Shown here in pieces: positions 53,586-64,000 of a stretch of DNA of 64,000 bases. A program made the position numbers and the translations under genes. A model generated the notes under the pieces. That model worked only from the letters and a program-made list of their open reading frames with translations. It had not been told where the DNA came from and made no database searches. Origin of the DNA: Staphylococcus sp. KG4-3 (GTDB lineage Bacteria > Bacillota > Bacilli > Staphylococcales > Staphylococcaceae); contig NZ_CP166245.1 in NCBI RefSeq assembly GCF_033597815.2, forward strand, positions 1,860,001 to 1,924,000. Reading direction: 5' to 3'. How positions within the stretch are numbered: the stretch's first letter is position 1; each line of letters begins with the position of its first letter.

Positions 53586-55796
53586 TTACTCCCCCTTCTT
53601 CTCAATTGGTGCGAATTGTGCTAGTAAACGTTTTGGTCCTTCTGATTTAAAGATAATATCTAATTCTACCGAACCATTTTTTTCTTTCACATTACTAACC
53701 ATACCCTCACCCCAAGATTTATGCATCACTTTATCGCCAACATTCCAATTAGTTGTTGCTTGAGCTTTTCTTGAAGCAGTAGTTTTTTGGCTATGTGCTC
53801 TTTTAGCGGGTTGTTTCGTAGCTGATTGGAAACGATTTCCTTGACTTTGAGATGTAGACTTACGCTTAGACTCATTTTCTAATAAATCTTCAGGAATTTC
53901 TCTTAAGAATCTAGATGCCATATTAGACTGCGGTCTACCAAATAACATTCTAGATGTAGCATGTGTTAAGTATAATGTTTCTTCTGCACGTGTAATAGCC
54001 ACATAACAAATACGTCTTTCTTCTTGCATTTCATGTTCATCATCACTTTTAATCGCTCTAATATGTGGGAATAGCGATTCTTCCATCCCCATTATAAAAA
54101 CAATCGGGAATTCTAAACCTTTAGCCGAATGCATTGTCATCAACGTTATACCATTTTCAATTTGTGCTTCATCTATATCAGCAACTAATGATAAGTCAGT
54201 AAGGAAATTTATCAAAGATTGTTCTTCTAACGGAGTATTTTCTTCATAATCTTTTGGCACAGACATGAACTCATCAATATTTTCTAATCTACTTCTAGAT
54301 TCTAATGTTTGTTCACGCTCTAACATTTCACGATAACCTGATTTCTCTAATACTTCATTTACAATCTCTGTAATTTCTAAAAATTCTTGCTGTTTGATGA
54401 TGTTTTGCATCGTATCATAAAAAGTTATGCATTCTTGTGTTACTTTTTTAGATAAACCTATAAAATCAACTTCTGCTAATGCATCAAACATGCTCAAATC
54501 ATTTTGTACGGCATAAGCTTGAATTTTATCTACTGAAGATGGACCAATACCACGTTTTGGAATATTGATAACACGACGTAAGCTAATATCGTCATTACTG
54601 TTTGCAATTATTCTTAAGTAACTTAATAAATCTTTAATTTCTTTTCTATCGTAGAACTTTTGGCCCCCGACCATAGTATAAGGGATATTAGATTTCATAA
54701 AAGTTTCTTCCAAAACACGTGATTGTGCATTGGTACGATATAGTATTGCCATATCTTGATATTTCTTACCATTTCGTTGATGCTTCATGATTTCACGTAC
54801 AACATATTCTGCTTCATCGCGTTCAGTTGTTGCTTCGTAGTAATGAATTTTATCTCCATCTGTATTGCCTGTCCATAACCCCTTAGGTTTACGCTCTGAA
54901 TTATTTTTAATAACTTCATTCGCTGCATTTAATATATTTTTAGTAGAACGATAATTTTGTTCTAAGAAAATTGTTTTTGCTTCAGGATAATCTTCTTCAA
55001 ATGACAAGATGTTTTGGATGTCTGCCCCACGCCAACCGTAAATTGATTGATCAGAATCTCCCACTACACATAAATTTTTGAATTTTGATGCTAATAATTT
55101 CACTAATGTATATTGCGCTTTATTCGTATCTTGATACTCATCCACATGGATGTATTGGAATTTGTTTTGATAATAATCTAATACTTCTGGAACACGCTCA
55201 AATAATCGAATTGTCACCATAATTAAATCATCAAAGTCTAGTGCTTCATTTCTTGAAAGTTGACGTTGATAACCTTTATATACAGTCGCAACCATTTGCG
55301 TATGATAGTCATTTGCTTCTTTTTGCGCATCCTCAGGTGTCTTTAATTCATTTTTCAAATTACTAATTGCGCCTATAAACATTCTAGGTTCAAATTTTTT
55401 ACTATCTATATTTTCATTTTTTAAAACATCTTTAATAACTGATTTTTGGTCAGTTGGATCAATAATTGTAAAGTTTCTTTCAATACCAATACGATCCGCG
55501 TCTCTTCTAAGAATTCTCACACACATTGAGTGGAACGTTGACATCCAAATAACTTCAGCTTGTTCACCAACTAAAGTTTGGACACGTTCTTTCATTTCCT
55601 TAGCTGCTTTATTTGTAAAAGTAATCGCTAAAACATTATACGGAGACACTCCCTTTTCATCTAACAAATAAGCAATACGGTGTGTTAAGACACGCGTTTT
55701 ACCTGAACCCGCGCCTGCCATTATAAGTAATGGGCCCTCTGTTGTACGTACTGCCTGGCTTTGCTCATCATTCATTTTATTAACTAATGCATTCAT
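53586..55796 (-). CDS. pcrA: ATP-dependent DNA helicase PcrA
   Basis: Superfamily 1A 3'-5' helicase of 736 residues used in repair and rolling-circle replication. Walker A is [13 protein letters not shown] (about 29-41), Walker B is HVDEYQDTN, and further motifs are [35 protein letters not shown] and [10 protein letters not shown]. The C-terminal Tudor-like domain that binds RNA polymerase ([16 protein letters not shown]) is present. The start overlaps pcrB by four bases, so translation is coupled. Confidence 0.97.
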   Translation of the reverse strand: MNALVNKMNDEQSQAVRTTEGPLLIMAGAGSGKTRVLTHRIAYLLDEKGVSPYNVLAITFTNKAAKEMKERVQTLVGEQAEVIWMSTFHSMCVRILRRDADRIGIERNFTIIDPTDQKSVIKDVLKNENIDSKKFEPRMFIGAISNLKNELKTPEDAQKEANDYHTQMVATVYKGYQRQLSRNEALDFDDLIMVTIRLFERVPEVLDYYQNKFQYIHVDEYQDTNKAQYTLVKLLASKFKNLCVVGDSDQSIYGWRGADIQNILSFEEDYPEAKTIFLEQNYRSTKNILNAANEVIKNNSERKPKGLWTGNTDGDKIHYYEATTERDEAEYVVREIMKHQRNGKKYQDMAILYRTNAQSRVLEETFMKSNIPYTMVGGQKFYDRKEIKDLLSYLRIIANSNDDISLRRVINIPKRGIGPSSVDKIQAYAVQNDLSMFDALAEVDFIGLSKKVTQECITFYDTMQNIIKQQEFLEITEIVNEVLEKSGYREMLEREQTLESRSRLENIDEFMSVPKDYEENTPLEEQSLINFLTDLSLVADIDEAQIENGITLMTMHSAKGLEFPIVFIMGMEESLFPHIRAIKSDDEHEMQEERRICYVAITRAEETLYLTHATSRMLFGRPQSNMASRFLREIPEDLLENESKRKSTSQSQGNRFQSATKQPAKRAHSQKTTASRKAQATTNWNVGDKVMHKSWGEGMVSNVKEKNGSVELDIIFKSEGPKRLLAQFAPIEKKGE

Positions 55797-56485
55797 TTAT
55801 GTGTCTCCTTTATCTTAACTGTTTTTAGTGCTTTATTTATATCTTCATAAATAATGTTGCCGACGATGATTGTATCAGCCACAGAAGCCATTGCCTCTGC
55901 TTCTTCATAATCACTAATACCACCACCATAAAATAATTGTGTATTAGATAATGAATAAGCTGCTGCTTCTACCATATCAACTTCTCCATAAACACCACTA
56001 TATTCAATATACATAACCGGTAATTTATAAATATCATTAATCATTTGTGCATATGCTTCAATATCTTCTGTTGTTATTTGTGTGTTAGCTTGTGTTAATT
56101 TTGCCACTTTACAATCGGGGTTTAGTACAACATAACCTTCGAATACTATTTCTTCAAAATCGATTAAATACCCATAATTTTTCAGTGCTTCTAAGAGCAT
56201 ACCATTATGAAACTTTACATCCATGCTATTTAACACTGTAGGTATAAAATATAAATCAAACCCTGGCACGATACTCTCTAAATTTGAAAATTCAAATATT
56301 AACGGTACGGAATGAGTATTAACTTTTTTCATTAAGTGTGAAACGTTATCTTCGGTAACATTATCTGTACCACCTATCATAATAGCATCGGTTCCAGACC
56401 TACAAATTAACCCTAAATCCTCGTCACTAATTGGCTTTGCAGGATCTAATTTAAAAATATGTTTCCACTTTTTAATCTCATTCAT
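55793..56485 (-). CDS. pcrB: Heptaprenylglyceryl phosphate synthase PcrB
   Basis: TIM-barrel prenyltransferase of 230 residues that couples heptaprenyl diphosphate to glycerol-1-phosphate, making an archaeal-type ether lipid. Family features are the N-terminal [29 protein letters not shown], the YIEYSGVYG segment and the phosphate-binding [11 protein letters not shown] and [10 protein letters not shown]. It is first in the pcrB-pcrA-ligA-camS operon. Confidence 0.93.
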   Translation of the reverse strand: MNEIKKWKHIFKLDPAKPISDEDLGLICRSGTDAIMIGGTDNVTEDNVSHLMKKVNTHSVPLIFEFSNLESIVPGFDLYFIPTVLNSMDVKFHNGMLLEALKNYGYLIDFEEIVFEGYVVLNPDCKVAKLTQANTQITTEDIEAYAQMINDIYKLPVMYIEYSGVYGEVDMVEAAAYSLSNTQLFYGGGISDYEEAEAMASVADTIIVGNIIYEDINKALKTVKIKETHK

Positions 56486-56559
56486 AACATGTTACTCCTT
56501 CTTTTAGCATACATTTGATTATAGCATTTTTATGCTATGAGTTCTAAAATGATGTAGAA

Positions 56560-56590
56560 AAAATCACCCCGAATTTTCGAAGTGATTTGT
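56560..56590 (-). terminator. Terminator of the VanY-like gene
   Basis: AAATCAC...GAA pairs with TTC...GTGATTT, with T-rich sequence on both sides (minus strand ends GTGATTTTTTC). It lies 12 bases past the gene's stop and upstream of pcrB. Confidence 0.7.
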
Positions 56591-56601
56591 TTATTTTAAT
56601 T

Positions 56602-57282
56602 TCATTTTTCATTTAAACGATAGTAACTTTCTAAATTAGTATCTTGTTCATCAATAATTTTGGCAAGCGGTTTACCAACATAACGAAGATGCCATGCCTC
56701 ATATGCATAACCTGTTTCATGTGATTGACCTTTTGGGTATCTAATAATAAAGCCATAGTCTGATGCATTTTGTGCTATCCAATGACCTTCTTTAGTTTTC
56801 TCAAAATCTTTATGAAAGTCATCTAACGGTTTATTGGTACCAACATCAAATGCAAGACCTGTTTGATGTTCTGAGTGCCCAGGTTTTGCAGTATATTGAT
56901 GTGCAACTTTTTCACCATCTTTTTTCTCATATTCTTTCACTACTTTTTGTTGTTCACTATAACTTCGATAACCGCTAGAAAATTTTAAATCTAATTGATC
57001 TGTTTCACCTTTAGCTAATAATTTATTAAAATTTTGTTTCGCTATTTTATCTTCACCTGGATGGTATTGTGGAGGGAGTTTATATTTTTTATTTACAATT
57101 ACATGACCATTAACACGTGTAACTCCTTGTGTTTTATTAATGATTGGCAAGGCATTGGTAGGTTTTACAATACTCGATTTAGTTGGTGTGTATGAATTCG
57201 AAAATACTGCCAAAACAATTCCAAATATAAGGCCTAATAATAATATTATTATTATCAAACCAAATAACAATTTTTTAAACAT
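56602..57282 (-). CDS. VanY-family D-alanyl-D-alanine carboxypeptidase, membrane-anchored
   Basis: Peptidase of 226 residues in the VanY/M15B family. A single N-terminal membrane segment (LLFGLIIIILLLGLIFGIVLAV) anchors the catalytic domain outside the cell. Zinc ligands and catalytic residues are visible: SEHQTGLAFDVG (His, Asp), then the Glu and His of YEAWHLRY; SGYRSYSEQQ binds the peptide. It should trim the terminal D-Ala of peptidoglycan stems. I start at the ATG at 57282 with AAAGGAAG seven bases upstream. Similarity to VanY does not imply vancomycin resistance; no vanHAX is present. Confidence 0.88.
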   Translation of the reverse strand: MFKKLLFGLIIIILLLGLIFGIVLAVFSNSYTPTKSSIVKPTNALPIINKTQGVTRVNGHVIVNKKYKLPPQYHPGEDKIAKQNFNKLLAKGETDQLDLKFSSGYRSYSEQQKVVKEYEKKDGEKVAHQYTAKPGHSEHQTGLAFDVGTNKPLDDFHKDFEKTKEGHWIAQNASDYGFIIRYPKGQSHETGYAYEAWHLRYVGKPLAKIIDEQDTNLESYYRLNEK

Positions 57283-57456
57283 AAAGTTACTTCCTTTCAC
57301 TCAATTACACAAGTCAATTCAATGACTATTATATTTATTCGTTGTTACCTTTCAATTACCTTACTTTATTTTTATAAACATTTAAACCAAGTTTTATAAT
57401 ATGTATACATTTAAAAAAGGCTTTTTAATAGTTTCAATGATATTCCTTATAAAAAC

Positions 57457-57501
57457 AAAAAAGCTAACGACAAAGATGTTAAACATCTTATCGTTAGCTC
57501 A
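57457..57501 (-). terminator. Terminator of the yerC-like gene
   Basis: GAGCTAACGATAAGATGT pairs with ACATCTTTGTCGTTAGCTT, ending in TTTTTTG on the minus strand, about 40 bases past the stop. Confidence 0.9.
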
Positions 57502-57539
57502 AATAAGCCAAATCTTTTATTTTCTAATTTGCGAAATCG

Positions 57540-57842
57540 TTAATCGGCCGTTTCTATGTTCATGCGCTCTAGAATCATCGTATAAGCATCATTACCCCAT
57601 TGTAATGATCTTTTCACACGTGAAATAGTTGCAGTTGATGCACCAGACTCTTGTTCAATGGTTGCATACGTATAGCCTTGTTTAATCATTTTTGCTACTT
57701 GTAACCGCTGTGATAATGACTGAATTTCATTAACAGTACATAAATCATCAAAGAACTGATAACATTCTTCTCTATTTTCTAGTGTTAAAATAGCATCAAA
57801 CAATTCATCTAATGCTTTCCCTTTTAGTTTTTCTATTTGCAT
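57540..57842 (-). CDS. YerC/YecD family Trp-repressor-like DNA-binding protein
   Basis: A 100-residue helical protein of the TrpR-like YerC family. The helix-turn-helix is seen in QRLQVAKMIKQGYTYATIEQESGASTATISRVKRSLQ. It probably regulates transcription, but targets are not known; the gene's position near purB and the pcrB operon is conserved in Bacillales. It has its own terminator, so it may be monocistronic or read from purB. Confidence 0.87.
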   Translation of the reverse strand: MQIEKLKGKALDELFDAILTLENREECYQFFDDLCTVNEIQSLSQRLQVAKMIKQGYTYATIEQESGASTATISRVKRSLQWGNDAYTMILERMNIETAD

Positions 57843-57928
57843 TTAAAACAACCCCTGTATTTTTCAATTTAATCTCAGTTTAACGTACTAATACATTAAA
57901 GTGTAACGATTTCACTTGAAAAATTCAA

Positions 57929-59236
<1,308 letters not shown>

Positions 59237-59400
59237 CTATCATACATAATTTTTGTTAATATTACGCCTTAAAACATGTACATTAAAACATAATTTTAAA
59301 TAAAAGTTCGTGTTTATCCTTTTCATTATTAGTTTAACAGAATTCTTATGAAAAGTATAAACCTTTTCAACTATCTGCATAAAAAATTTAAGTGCCGATA

Positions 59401-59440
59401 AAAACAACCGTTATGGACATGTAATTCCATAACGGTTTAC
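59401..59440 (-). terminator. Terminator after the NETI-motif gene
   Basis: AACCGTTATGGA pairs with TCCATAACGGTT (one gap) around ATTACATG; the minus strand continues with GTTTTTATC. It lies seven bases past the stop at 59447. Confidence 0.85.
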
Positions 59441-59446
59441 CAATCA

Positions 59447-59632
59447 TTATTGTAAAATTTTACCAACGAATTCTATTTCTTGCTTATACACTTCAAAAGT
59501 TCCATCTTCATTCTCTTTATAAAGTGGTTTTTCAAAGCGCTTCACAGGTGTGTACCCTGCATCACGCATGCGTTGCAAACAATCTTGAATTGTTTCATTT
59601 TCTTCTACTTTAAATTTTTGCTGTTTTTTCAT
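59447..59632 (-). CDS. NETI motif-containing protein (YebG-like)
   Basis: A 61-residue protein with the eponymous motif [27 protein letters not shown] and a C-terminal beta strand ([12 protein letters not shown]). Function unknown. It overlaps the upstream DUF2179 gene by four bases (ATGA), the same pairing (yebE-yebG) as in B. subtilis, so the two products are probably made together. Confidence 0.85.
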   Translation of the reverse strand: MKKQQKFKVEENETIQDCLQRMRDAGYTPVKRFEKPLYKENEDGTFEVYKQEIEFVGKILQ

Positions 59633-60207
59633 ATGCTTTCAACTTCATCCGTATCATATTGTTTAAGCTTTTTACTTCTAACACCTTTCGCCCAGAAACC
59701 ACCGTGAATTGTACGAGGTTCATACGCTACAATAAATGCTTTTTCATCTATTTGTTTAATGGTCTCTATTAACTTAAATTCAAAACGTCGTGGCGTTAAA
59801 ATTTGTAAAATTAATCGATTTCCATCACGACCATAAGCTGTATAGTGCGTTACACCGTAACCTAAATCTCTTAATTGTCGTGGTAAATCTAACTCATATT
59901 CAGATGAGGTAACGTTAACGACAGTATAACCTAGCGCTAATTTCTCTTCTATTTTCATACCTACAATAATCCCAATTGAAAACCCAAAGGCATATGCAAA
60001 TACATTTTGAATTTGATCTAAACTAGACATTACCATGCCTAATCCAACGACGTATACAAGAACTTCTAAAAAGCTGACAATTGCAGCTACATAGCGATAA
60101 CCTTTAAGTGTTAATATTGTTCTCATTGTAAGACACGTTACATAGGCAACGTTTATAATAAAAATCGCTAAAACCATTAACCATGGGTTAGATGTTATCA
60201 CTGACAT
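59629..60207 (-). CDS. DUF2179 / UPF0316 membrane protein (YebE-like)
   Basis: A 192-residue protein with three N-terminal membrane spans (about 8-100) and a cytoplasmic DUF2179-type domain ([36 protein letters not shown]) followed by a conserved basic tail. The domain resembles those in YitT-type proteins. Function is unknown. I start at the ATG at 60207, eight bases after AAAGG, in agreement with the S. aureus N-terminus; two other in-frame starts lie upstream. Confidence 0.85.
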   Translation of the reverse strand: MSVITSNPWLMVLAIFIINVAYVTCLTMRTILTLKGYRYVAAIVSFLEVLVYVVGLGMVMSSLDQIQNVFAYAFGFSIGIIVGMKIEEKLALGYTVVNVTSSEYELDLPRQLRDLGYGVTHYTAYGRDGNRLILQILTPRRFEFKLIETIKQIDEKAFIVAYEPRTIHGGFWAKGVRSKKLKQYDTDEVESI

Positions 60208-60289
60208 GACCATTTTCCTTTCTGATATCAAATTCAAGTTATTTTACCAACATCTTTTTATTTTGTCACTAAAAATATTTAGAACTTAA

Positions 60290-61111
60290 TCAATTTTTTG
60301 GCCAAGTATATCTTGTATATGCTAACTCTCTTTTATGTGCAGTTTTAATATAATGATTTTCTATTATAGTCTTTACATCACTAGGTACTGATTTACCTTC
60401 TAAATAATCATCGATATCATTATAACTTACACCTAGCGCTTCTTCATCAGGTAACTGGGGTTTATCTTCTTCTAAATCAGCAGTTGGCACTTTTTCATAA
60501 AGATGTTTGGGCGCACCTAAATATTTTAATAGTTGCTTACCTTGTCTTTTATTTAAACCAAATAAAGGTGCAATATCTGCAGCGCCATCTCCATATTTAG
60601 TGTAAAAACCTGTTATATTCTCAGCAGAATGATCCGTACCTACAACGATGCCTCTTTTGTTAGATGCAATTGAAAATTGAACTTTCATACGCTCTCTAGC
60701 TTTCTCATTGCCTTTTTGAAAATCTGTCAAAGTAATTCCAGCATCTTTAAGGGATTGTACACTTTGATCCACTGCAGGTTTAATATTTATAGTTTTGATT
60801 TCATCTGGCTGAATATAGGTTAATGCATCTTCAACCTCTGAAGCATCTTTTTGCTCCCCATAAGGTAACTTGACCGCTATAAATTCACATGAATTACCTT
60901 CTTCTCTTAATTCTTCAACTGCCATTTGACACAATTTCCCTGCTAATGTTGAATCTTGGCCACCTGAAATTCCTAATACTAATGCTTGTACAAAGGAATG
61001 GGATTGTACATAACTTTTTATAAAATGAATAATCTGTTTTGTTTCAATTTTACTTTCTATTTCAGGTTTCACTTTCATTTCTCTAACAACAATATCTTGT
61101 AGGTTACTCAT
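60290..61111 (-). CDS. nadE: NAD synthetase (ammonia-dependent)
   Basis: Final step of NAD synthesis: amidation of nicotinic acid adenine dinucleotide. The 273-residue product has the PP-loop [14 protein letters not shown] near 45-58, the [17 protein letters not shown] and [29 protein letters not shown] segments, and no N-terminal glutaminase, so ammonia is the likely donor. I start at the ATG at 61111 behind GGAGGAAG. It overlaps the end of pncB by eight bases, so the two salvage enzymes are coupled. Confidence 0.96.
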   Translation of the reverse strand: MSNLQDIVVREMKVKPEIESKIETKQIIHFIKSYVQSHSFVQALVLGISGGQDSTLAGKLCQMAVEELREEGNSCEFIAVKLPYGEQKDASEVEDALTYIQPDEIKTINIKPAVDQSVQSLKDAGITLTDFQKGNEKARERMKVQFSIASNKRGIVVGTDHSAENITGFYTKYGDGAADIAPLFGLNKRQGKQLLKYLGAPKHLYEKVPTADLEEDKPQLPDEEALGVSYNDIDDYLEGKSVPSDVKTIIENHYIKTAHKRELAYTRYTWPKN

Positions 61112-62573
61112 TTTCTTCCTCCATCTCTTTAACGTGTTCAGCAACTTCAAAAATACGTTTGTGTTTATTTTCCCAACATGCTGTACTTAAATCTACTGGG
61201 TATTCTTGTGGATTTAAATGACGTTTATTTTCATCCCATAAGTAATCAAGACTATTTCTTAAATACGTTTGTGCCTCACTCTCACTTGGCATTTCGTAAA
61301 CTAGTTGACCATTTTTAAAAATATCATGATGTAAATCTTTTGCGATAAATGTTTTTATAAATTTCATTTTATAGGTATGAACTGGATGGAATAGTTTTAA
61401 AGGCGATTCTTCATATGGATCCTCATGATCAAGCGTAATGTAGTCACCTTCAGCTTTATTCGTTTTTTTATTGATAATACGGTAAACATTTTTCTTACCT
61501 GGTGTTGTAACTTTTTCAGCATTATTAGAAAGCTTAATACGATCCACATACTCACCATTATTATCTTCTACTGCAACCAATTTATAAACTGCGCCTAATG
61601 CAGGTTGATCAAAACCAGTTATGAGTTTTGTTCCGACACCCCATGAATCGACTTTTGCGCCTTGTGATTTCAAACTAGTAATTGTCTGCTCGTCTAAATC
61701 ATTCGAAGCGATAATTTTAGCATTAGGAAATCCAGCTTCATCTAGCATACGACGTGCTTCTTTTGATAAATATGCTATGTCCCCAGAGTCCAAACGAATG
61801 CCCACGAAATTAATTTTATCACCTAATTCTTTAGCAACTTTAATTGCTGTCGGCACACCAGATTTTAATGTATGGAACGTATCAACTAAGAACACACAAT
61901 CTTTATGACGCTCAGCATATTTTTTAAACGCAATATATTCATCACCATATGTTTGTACCATGGCATGCGCATGTGTTCCTGAAACAGGGATACCAAATAA
62001 TTTTCCTGCTCGTACATTACTTGTAGAGTTAAATCCACCAATGTAAGCAGCTCGAGCTCCCCATAATGCTGCATCTGCTTCTTGTGCTCGACGCGTACCA
62101 AATTCCATTAACATATCTTCATGTGCTACTTGTCTAATTCTACTCGCCTTTGTCGTTATTAATGTATGGAAATTAACGATATTTAATAGCATCGTTTCTA
62201 TTAATTGTGCTTGTATTAAGGGCGCCTCGACTCTTAATAACGGTTCATTACCAAAGCAAAGTTCCCCTTCTTGCATTGAACGAATATTGCCAGTAAATTT
62301 TAAAGTTTTTAAATAACTTAGAAAATCTTGTTGGTAACCAATAGATTTTAAATAATCGATATCTGATTCTGAGAAGTGAAAACCATTAATGTAATCAATG
62401 ACACGTTTCAACCCGTTAAAAACAGCATACCCACTATCAAAAGGCATATTTCTAAAATATAAATCAAATACTGCCATACGTTCATGAATCCCATCATTCC
62501 AATAACTTTCTGCCATATTTATTTGATATAAATCGTTATGCAATACTAACGTATCGTCTTCAAATTGGTACAC
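61104..62573 (-). CDS. pncB: Nicotinate phosphoribosyltransferase
   Basis: First step of nicotinate salvage to NAD. The product has the family's [15 protein letters not shown] start, the [33 protein letters not shown] block, GTHAHAMVQ and the [10 protein letters not shown] and [10 protein letters not shown] phosphate-binding segments. I place the start at the GTG at 62573, eight bases after GGAG, which gives 489 residues as in S. aureus. Longer frames to an ATG at 62633 have no ribosome site. It forms an operon with nadE. Confidence 0.92.
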   Translation of the reverse strand: MYQFEDDTLVLHNDLYQINMAESYWNDGIHERMAVFDLYFRNMPFDSGYAVFNGLKRVIDYINGFHFSESDIDYLKSIGYQQDFLSYLKTLKFTGNIRSMQEGELCFGNEPLLRVEAPLIQAQLIETMLLNIVNFHTLITTKASRIRQVAHEDMLMEFGTRRAQEADAALWGARAAYIGGFNSTSNVRAGKLFGIPVSGTHAHAMVQTYGDEYIAFKKYAERHKDCVFLVDTFHTLKSGVPTAIKVAKELGDKINFVGIRLDSGDIAYLSKEARRMLDEAGFPNAKIIASNDLDEQTITSLKSQGAKVDSWGVGTKLITGFDQPALGAVYKLVAVEDNNGEYVDRIKLSNNAEKVTTPGKKNVYRIINKKTNKAEGDYITLDHEDPYEESPLKLFHPVHTYKMKFIKTFIAKDLHHDIFKNGQLVYEMPSESEAQTYLRNSLDYLWDENKRHLNPQEYPVDLSTACWENKHKRIFEVAEHVKEMEEENE

Positions 62574-62720
62574 AACCATCTCTCCAATCGGCTTTTCCAT
62601 TAGTTTAGCATAAATGAAAGCTTGATAGCACATGAAAGAGGACTTAAATATACTGGAAAATTCAACATAAGATTATATTTTTTTCATATACAATTTAATC
62701 TATGATTTAAATTTGTTTAA

Positions 62721-62754
62721 AATGTGACATGACTAACGACAATGTCGTGACATT
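62721..62754. promoter_or_regulatory. Candidate operator on the nos promoter
   Basis: Two dyads, ATGT-G-ACAT at 62722-62730 and AATGTC-GT-GACATT at 62741-62754, have their starts exactly 20 bases apart. Between them another dyad, ACGACA-A-TGTCGT (62736-62748), overlaps. The right dyad covers the -35 box of the nos promoter. Confidence 0.5.
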
Positions 62755-62775
62755 TATATGATATAAGATTATAAA
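62747..62775 (+). promoter_or_regulatory. Candidate nos promoter
   Basis: -35 GTGACA (62747-62752) and -10 TATAAA (62770-62775) separated by 17 bases, about 40 bases upstream of the nos ATG. Confidence 0.6.
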
Positions 62776-62814
62776 AACTCAAAAATGATTTATAATCTTA
62801 ATTGAGGTGTTTAT

Positions 62815-63879
62815 ATGTTAAAAGAAGCAAAATCCTTCATCGACACGATGTATAAAGAATTAAATTATGATAATCAAAGCATTTCAAAAAGAATTAAAGA
62901 AGTTGAGTATGCCATTGAAGAAACCGGAACTTATGAACATACTGCAGAAGAATTAACTTATGGAACGAAAATGGCTTGGCGTAATTCCAATCGCTGTATT
63001 GGACGATTTTTTTGGGATTCATTAACTGTTGTTGATGCAAGACACATACAATCTGAAAATGAGTTTATTAATGCAATAGAAAACCATATTGCAACAGCGA
63101 CAAATAACGGAAAAATAAAACCCTATATCACAATATTCTCGAAGGATAATCCTCCTCAAATATTTAATAATCAATTAATCAGATATGCAGGTTATGAAGA
63201 TATAGGTGACCCCGCAGAGAAAAGCATTACCCAACTTGCTGAACATCTTGGCTGGCATGGTTCACATACTGACTTCGATATTTTACCTTTAATTTATAAA
63301 ATGCCTAATGAGGCAATGAAATATCATGAATATCAACCACACTTAATCAAAGAAGTTATAATTGAACATGACCATTTTCCAAAATTACAGCAACTTGGAT
63401 TAAAATGGTACGCGGTACCAATCATATCTAGCATGGATCTAAAGATTGGCGGTATTACATATCCAACTGCACCATTTAATGGTTGGTATATGGTAAATGA
63501 AATAGCTGTACGTAATTTTACAGACTCTTATCGTTATAATTTATTAGAAAGTGTTGCAGAAGCGTTTGAATTTGATACACTAAAGAATAATTCTTTCAAT
63601 AAAGATCGCACACTTGTCGAATTGAATTATGCAGTTTATCACTCCTTTAAAAAATCTGGGGTATCTATTGTTGATCATCTCACTGCATCGAAGCAATTTG
63701 AAAGATTCGAACTAAACGAAACAAGAAATGGTAGAGAAGTTACTGGTAAATGGTCATGGTTAGCTCCTCCCCTGTCACCCACATTAGTATCCAATTATCA
63801 TCACGGATATAAAAATGTTATGAAAGAGCCTAATTTCTTTTATAAAAAAACAGAAGCTAATGGTTGTCCATTTCATTAA
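62815..63879 (+). CDS. nos: Bacterial nitric oxide synthase oxygenase
   Basis: Makes nitric oxide and citrulline from arginine with a borrowed flavodoxin-type reductase; it has only the oxygenase domain, 354 residues. The haem thiolate is Cys61 in [17 protein letters not shown], and the substrate-binding glutamate lies in [12 protein letters not shown]. The tail [18 protein letters not shown] fits the pterin site and dimer interface. In staphylococci it protects against oxidants and antibiotics and supports microaerobic respiration. The start ATG at 62815 has GAGGTG upstream. pheA follows after 39 bases, as in S. aureus. Confidence 0.96.
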   Translation: MLKEAKSFIDTMYKELNYDNQSISKRIKEVEYAIEETGTYEHTAEELTYGTKMAWRNSNRCIGRFFWDSLTVVDARHIQSENEFINAIENHIATATNNGKIKPYITIFSKDNPPQIFNNQLIRYAGYEDIGDPAEKSITQLAEHLGWHGSHTDFDILPLIYKMPNEAMKYHEYQPHLIKEVIIEHDHFPKLQQLGLKWYAVPIISSMDLKIGGITYPTAPFNGWYMVNEIAVRNFTDSYRYNLLESVAEAFEFDTLKNNSFNKDRTLVELNYAVYHSFKKSGVSIVDHLTASKQFERFELNETRNGREVTGKWSWLAPPLSPTLVSNYHHGYKNVMKEPNFFYKKTEANGCPFH

Positions 63880-63918
63880 CGACCCTACCACACACATATA
63901 AACAAGGGGTAACGTCAA

Positions 63919-64000
63919 ATGAAACTTTATTATTTAGGTCCAAAAGGAACTTTTTCCTACTTAGCTGCAACACAATATCAATCAGAAACAGACATAGATT
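63919..64000 (+). CDS. pheA: Prephenate dehydratase, 5' part (cut by window edge)
   Basis: Only the first 27 residues are in the window: MKLYYLGPKGTFSYLAATQY and a few more. The YLGPKGTFSYLAA stretch is the conserved N-terminus of prephenate dehydratase, which turns prephenate into phenylpyruvate for phenylalanine synthesis. AAGGGGT stands about ten bases before the ATG. The gene is on the same strand as nos and is probably cotranscribed with it; the nos-pdt arrangement is known from S. aureus. Confidence 0.9.
   Translation, partial: MKLYYLGPKGTFSYLAATQYQSETDID

Noticed and set aside
56602-57282. Vancomycin-resistance gene
   Set aside because: VanY-like peptidases are chromosomal housekeeping proteins in staphylococci; no vanHAX or vanRS genes accompany it.

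Overview
The window is a chromosomal stretch of a low-GC Firmicute, almost certainly a Staphylococcus other than S. aureus. Reasons: an rrn operon that runs into a very long tRNA cluster; tRNA-Gly(UCC) genes of the non-proteinogenic type used for staphylococcal cell-wall glycine bridges; a vraU-vraT-vraS-vraR operon; a murT-gatD pair; a camS-ligA-pcrA-pcrB block; and many proteins whose lengths, once starts are corrected, match remembered S. aureus counterparts (e.g. a 578-residue Sav1866-type ABC exporter, 475-residue GatB, 489-residue PncB). The sequence alone does not fix the species; the saprophyticus/xylosus side of the genus is a guess.

Layout. 1-829: partial PTS EIIC-like permease (minus). 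1095-1177: tRNA-Leu(CAA). 1497-1883: panD, apart from other pantothenate genes. 2072-9557: one rRNA operon on the minus strand, read as 16S, tRNA-Ile, tRNA-Ala, 23S, 5S, then 26 tRNA genes, ending in four tandem non-proteinogenic tRNA-Gly genes and a terminator. Two promoters lie at 9707-9928. 10420-19693: peroxide/redox and repair genes (perR, a 2-hydroxyacid dehydrogenase, bcp, hemL paralogue, FUSC-family protein, Sav1866-type exporter, ntdP, mutY, yfhP). 19858-24441: an ABC pair with a degenerate ATPase, yfhH, recX and the monofunctional glycosyltransferase gene sgtB. 24742-31558: DJ-1-like protein, small staphylococcal protein, radical SAM YfkAB, thioesterase, aminopeptidase, UPF0435, ptpA, YtxH-like, YihY/BrkB.

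31828-38842: cell-envelope block: vraUTSR (cell-wall stress sensing), map, a second FUSC protein, and murT-gatD (lipid II amidation). 39011-44802: ferritin, a DEDDh exonuclease, dinB, a DUF3267 protein with HExxH, a 23S rRNA uracil methyltransferase and dgkB. 45157-48358: gatCAB. 48728-50263: putP, divergent, with a cre-like site. 50358-56485: pcrB-pcrA-ligA-camS (DNA repair/replication plus archaeal-type lipid synthase and a lipoprotein). 56602-62573: D,D-carboxypeptidase-like protein, YerC, purB, DUF2179/NETI pair, pncB-nadE (NAD salvage). 62815-64000: nos followed by the start of pheA.

The recurring theme is cell wall: special tRNA-Gly genes, SgtB, VraUTSR, MurT-GatD, VanY-like peptidase and CamS. 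I see no insertion sequence, prophage, CRISPR array or resistance island; this is core genome. The most unusual features are the four-copy ABAB tRNA-Gly array, an ABC ATPase that has lost all its catalytic motifs, a dispersed ~67-bp intergenic repeat, and a symmetric candidate operator on the nos promoter.
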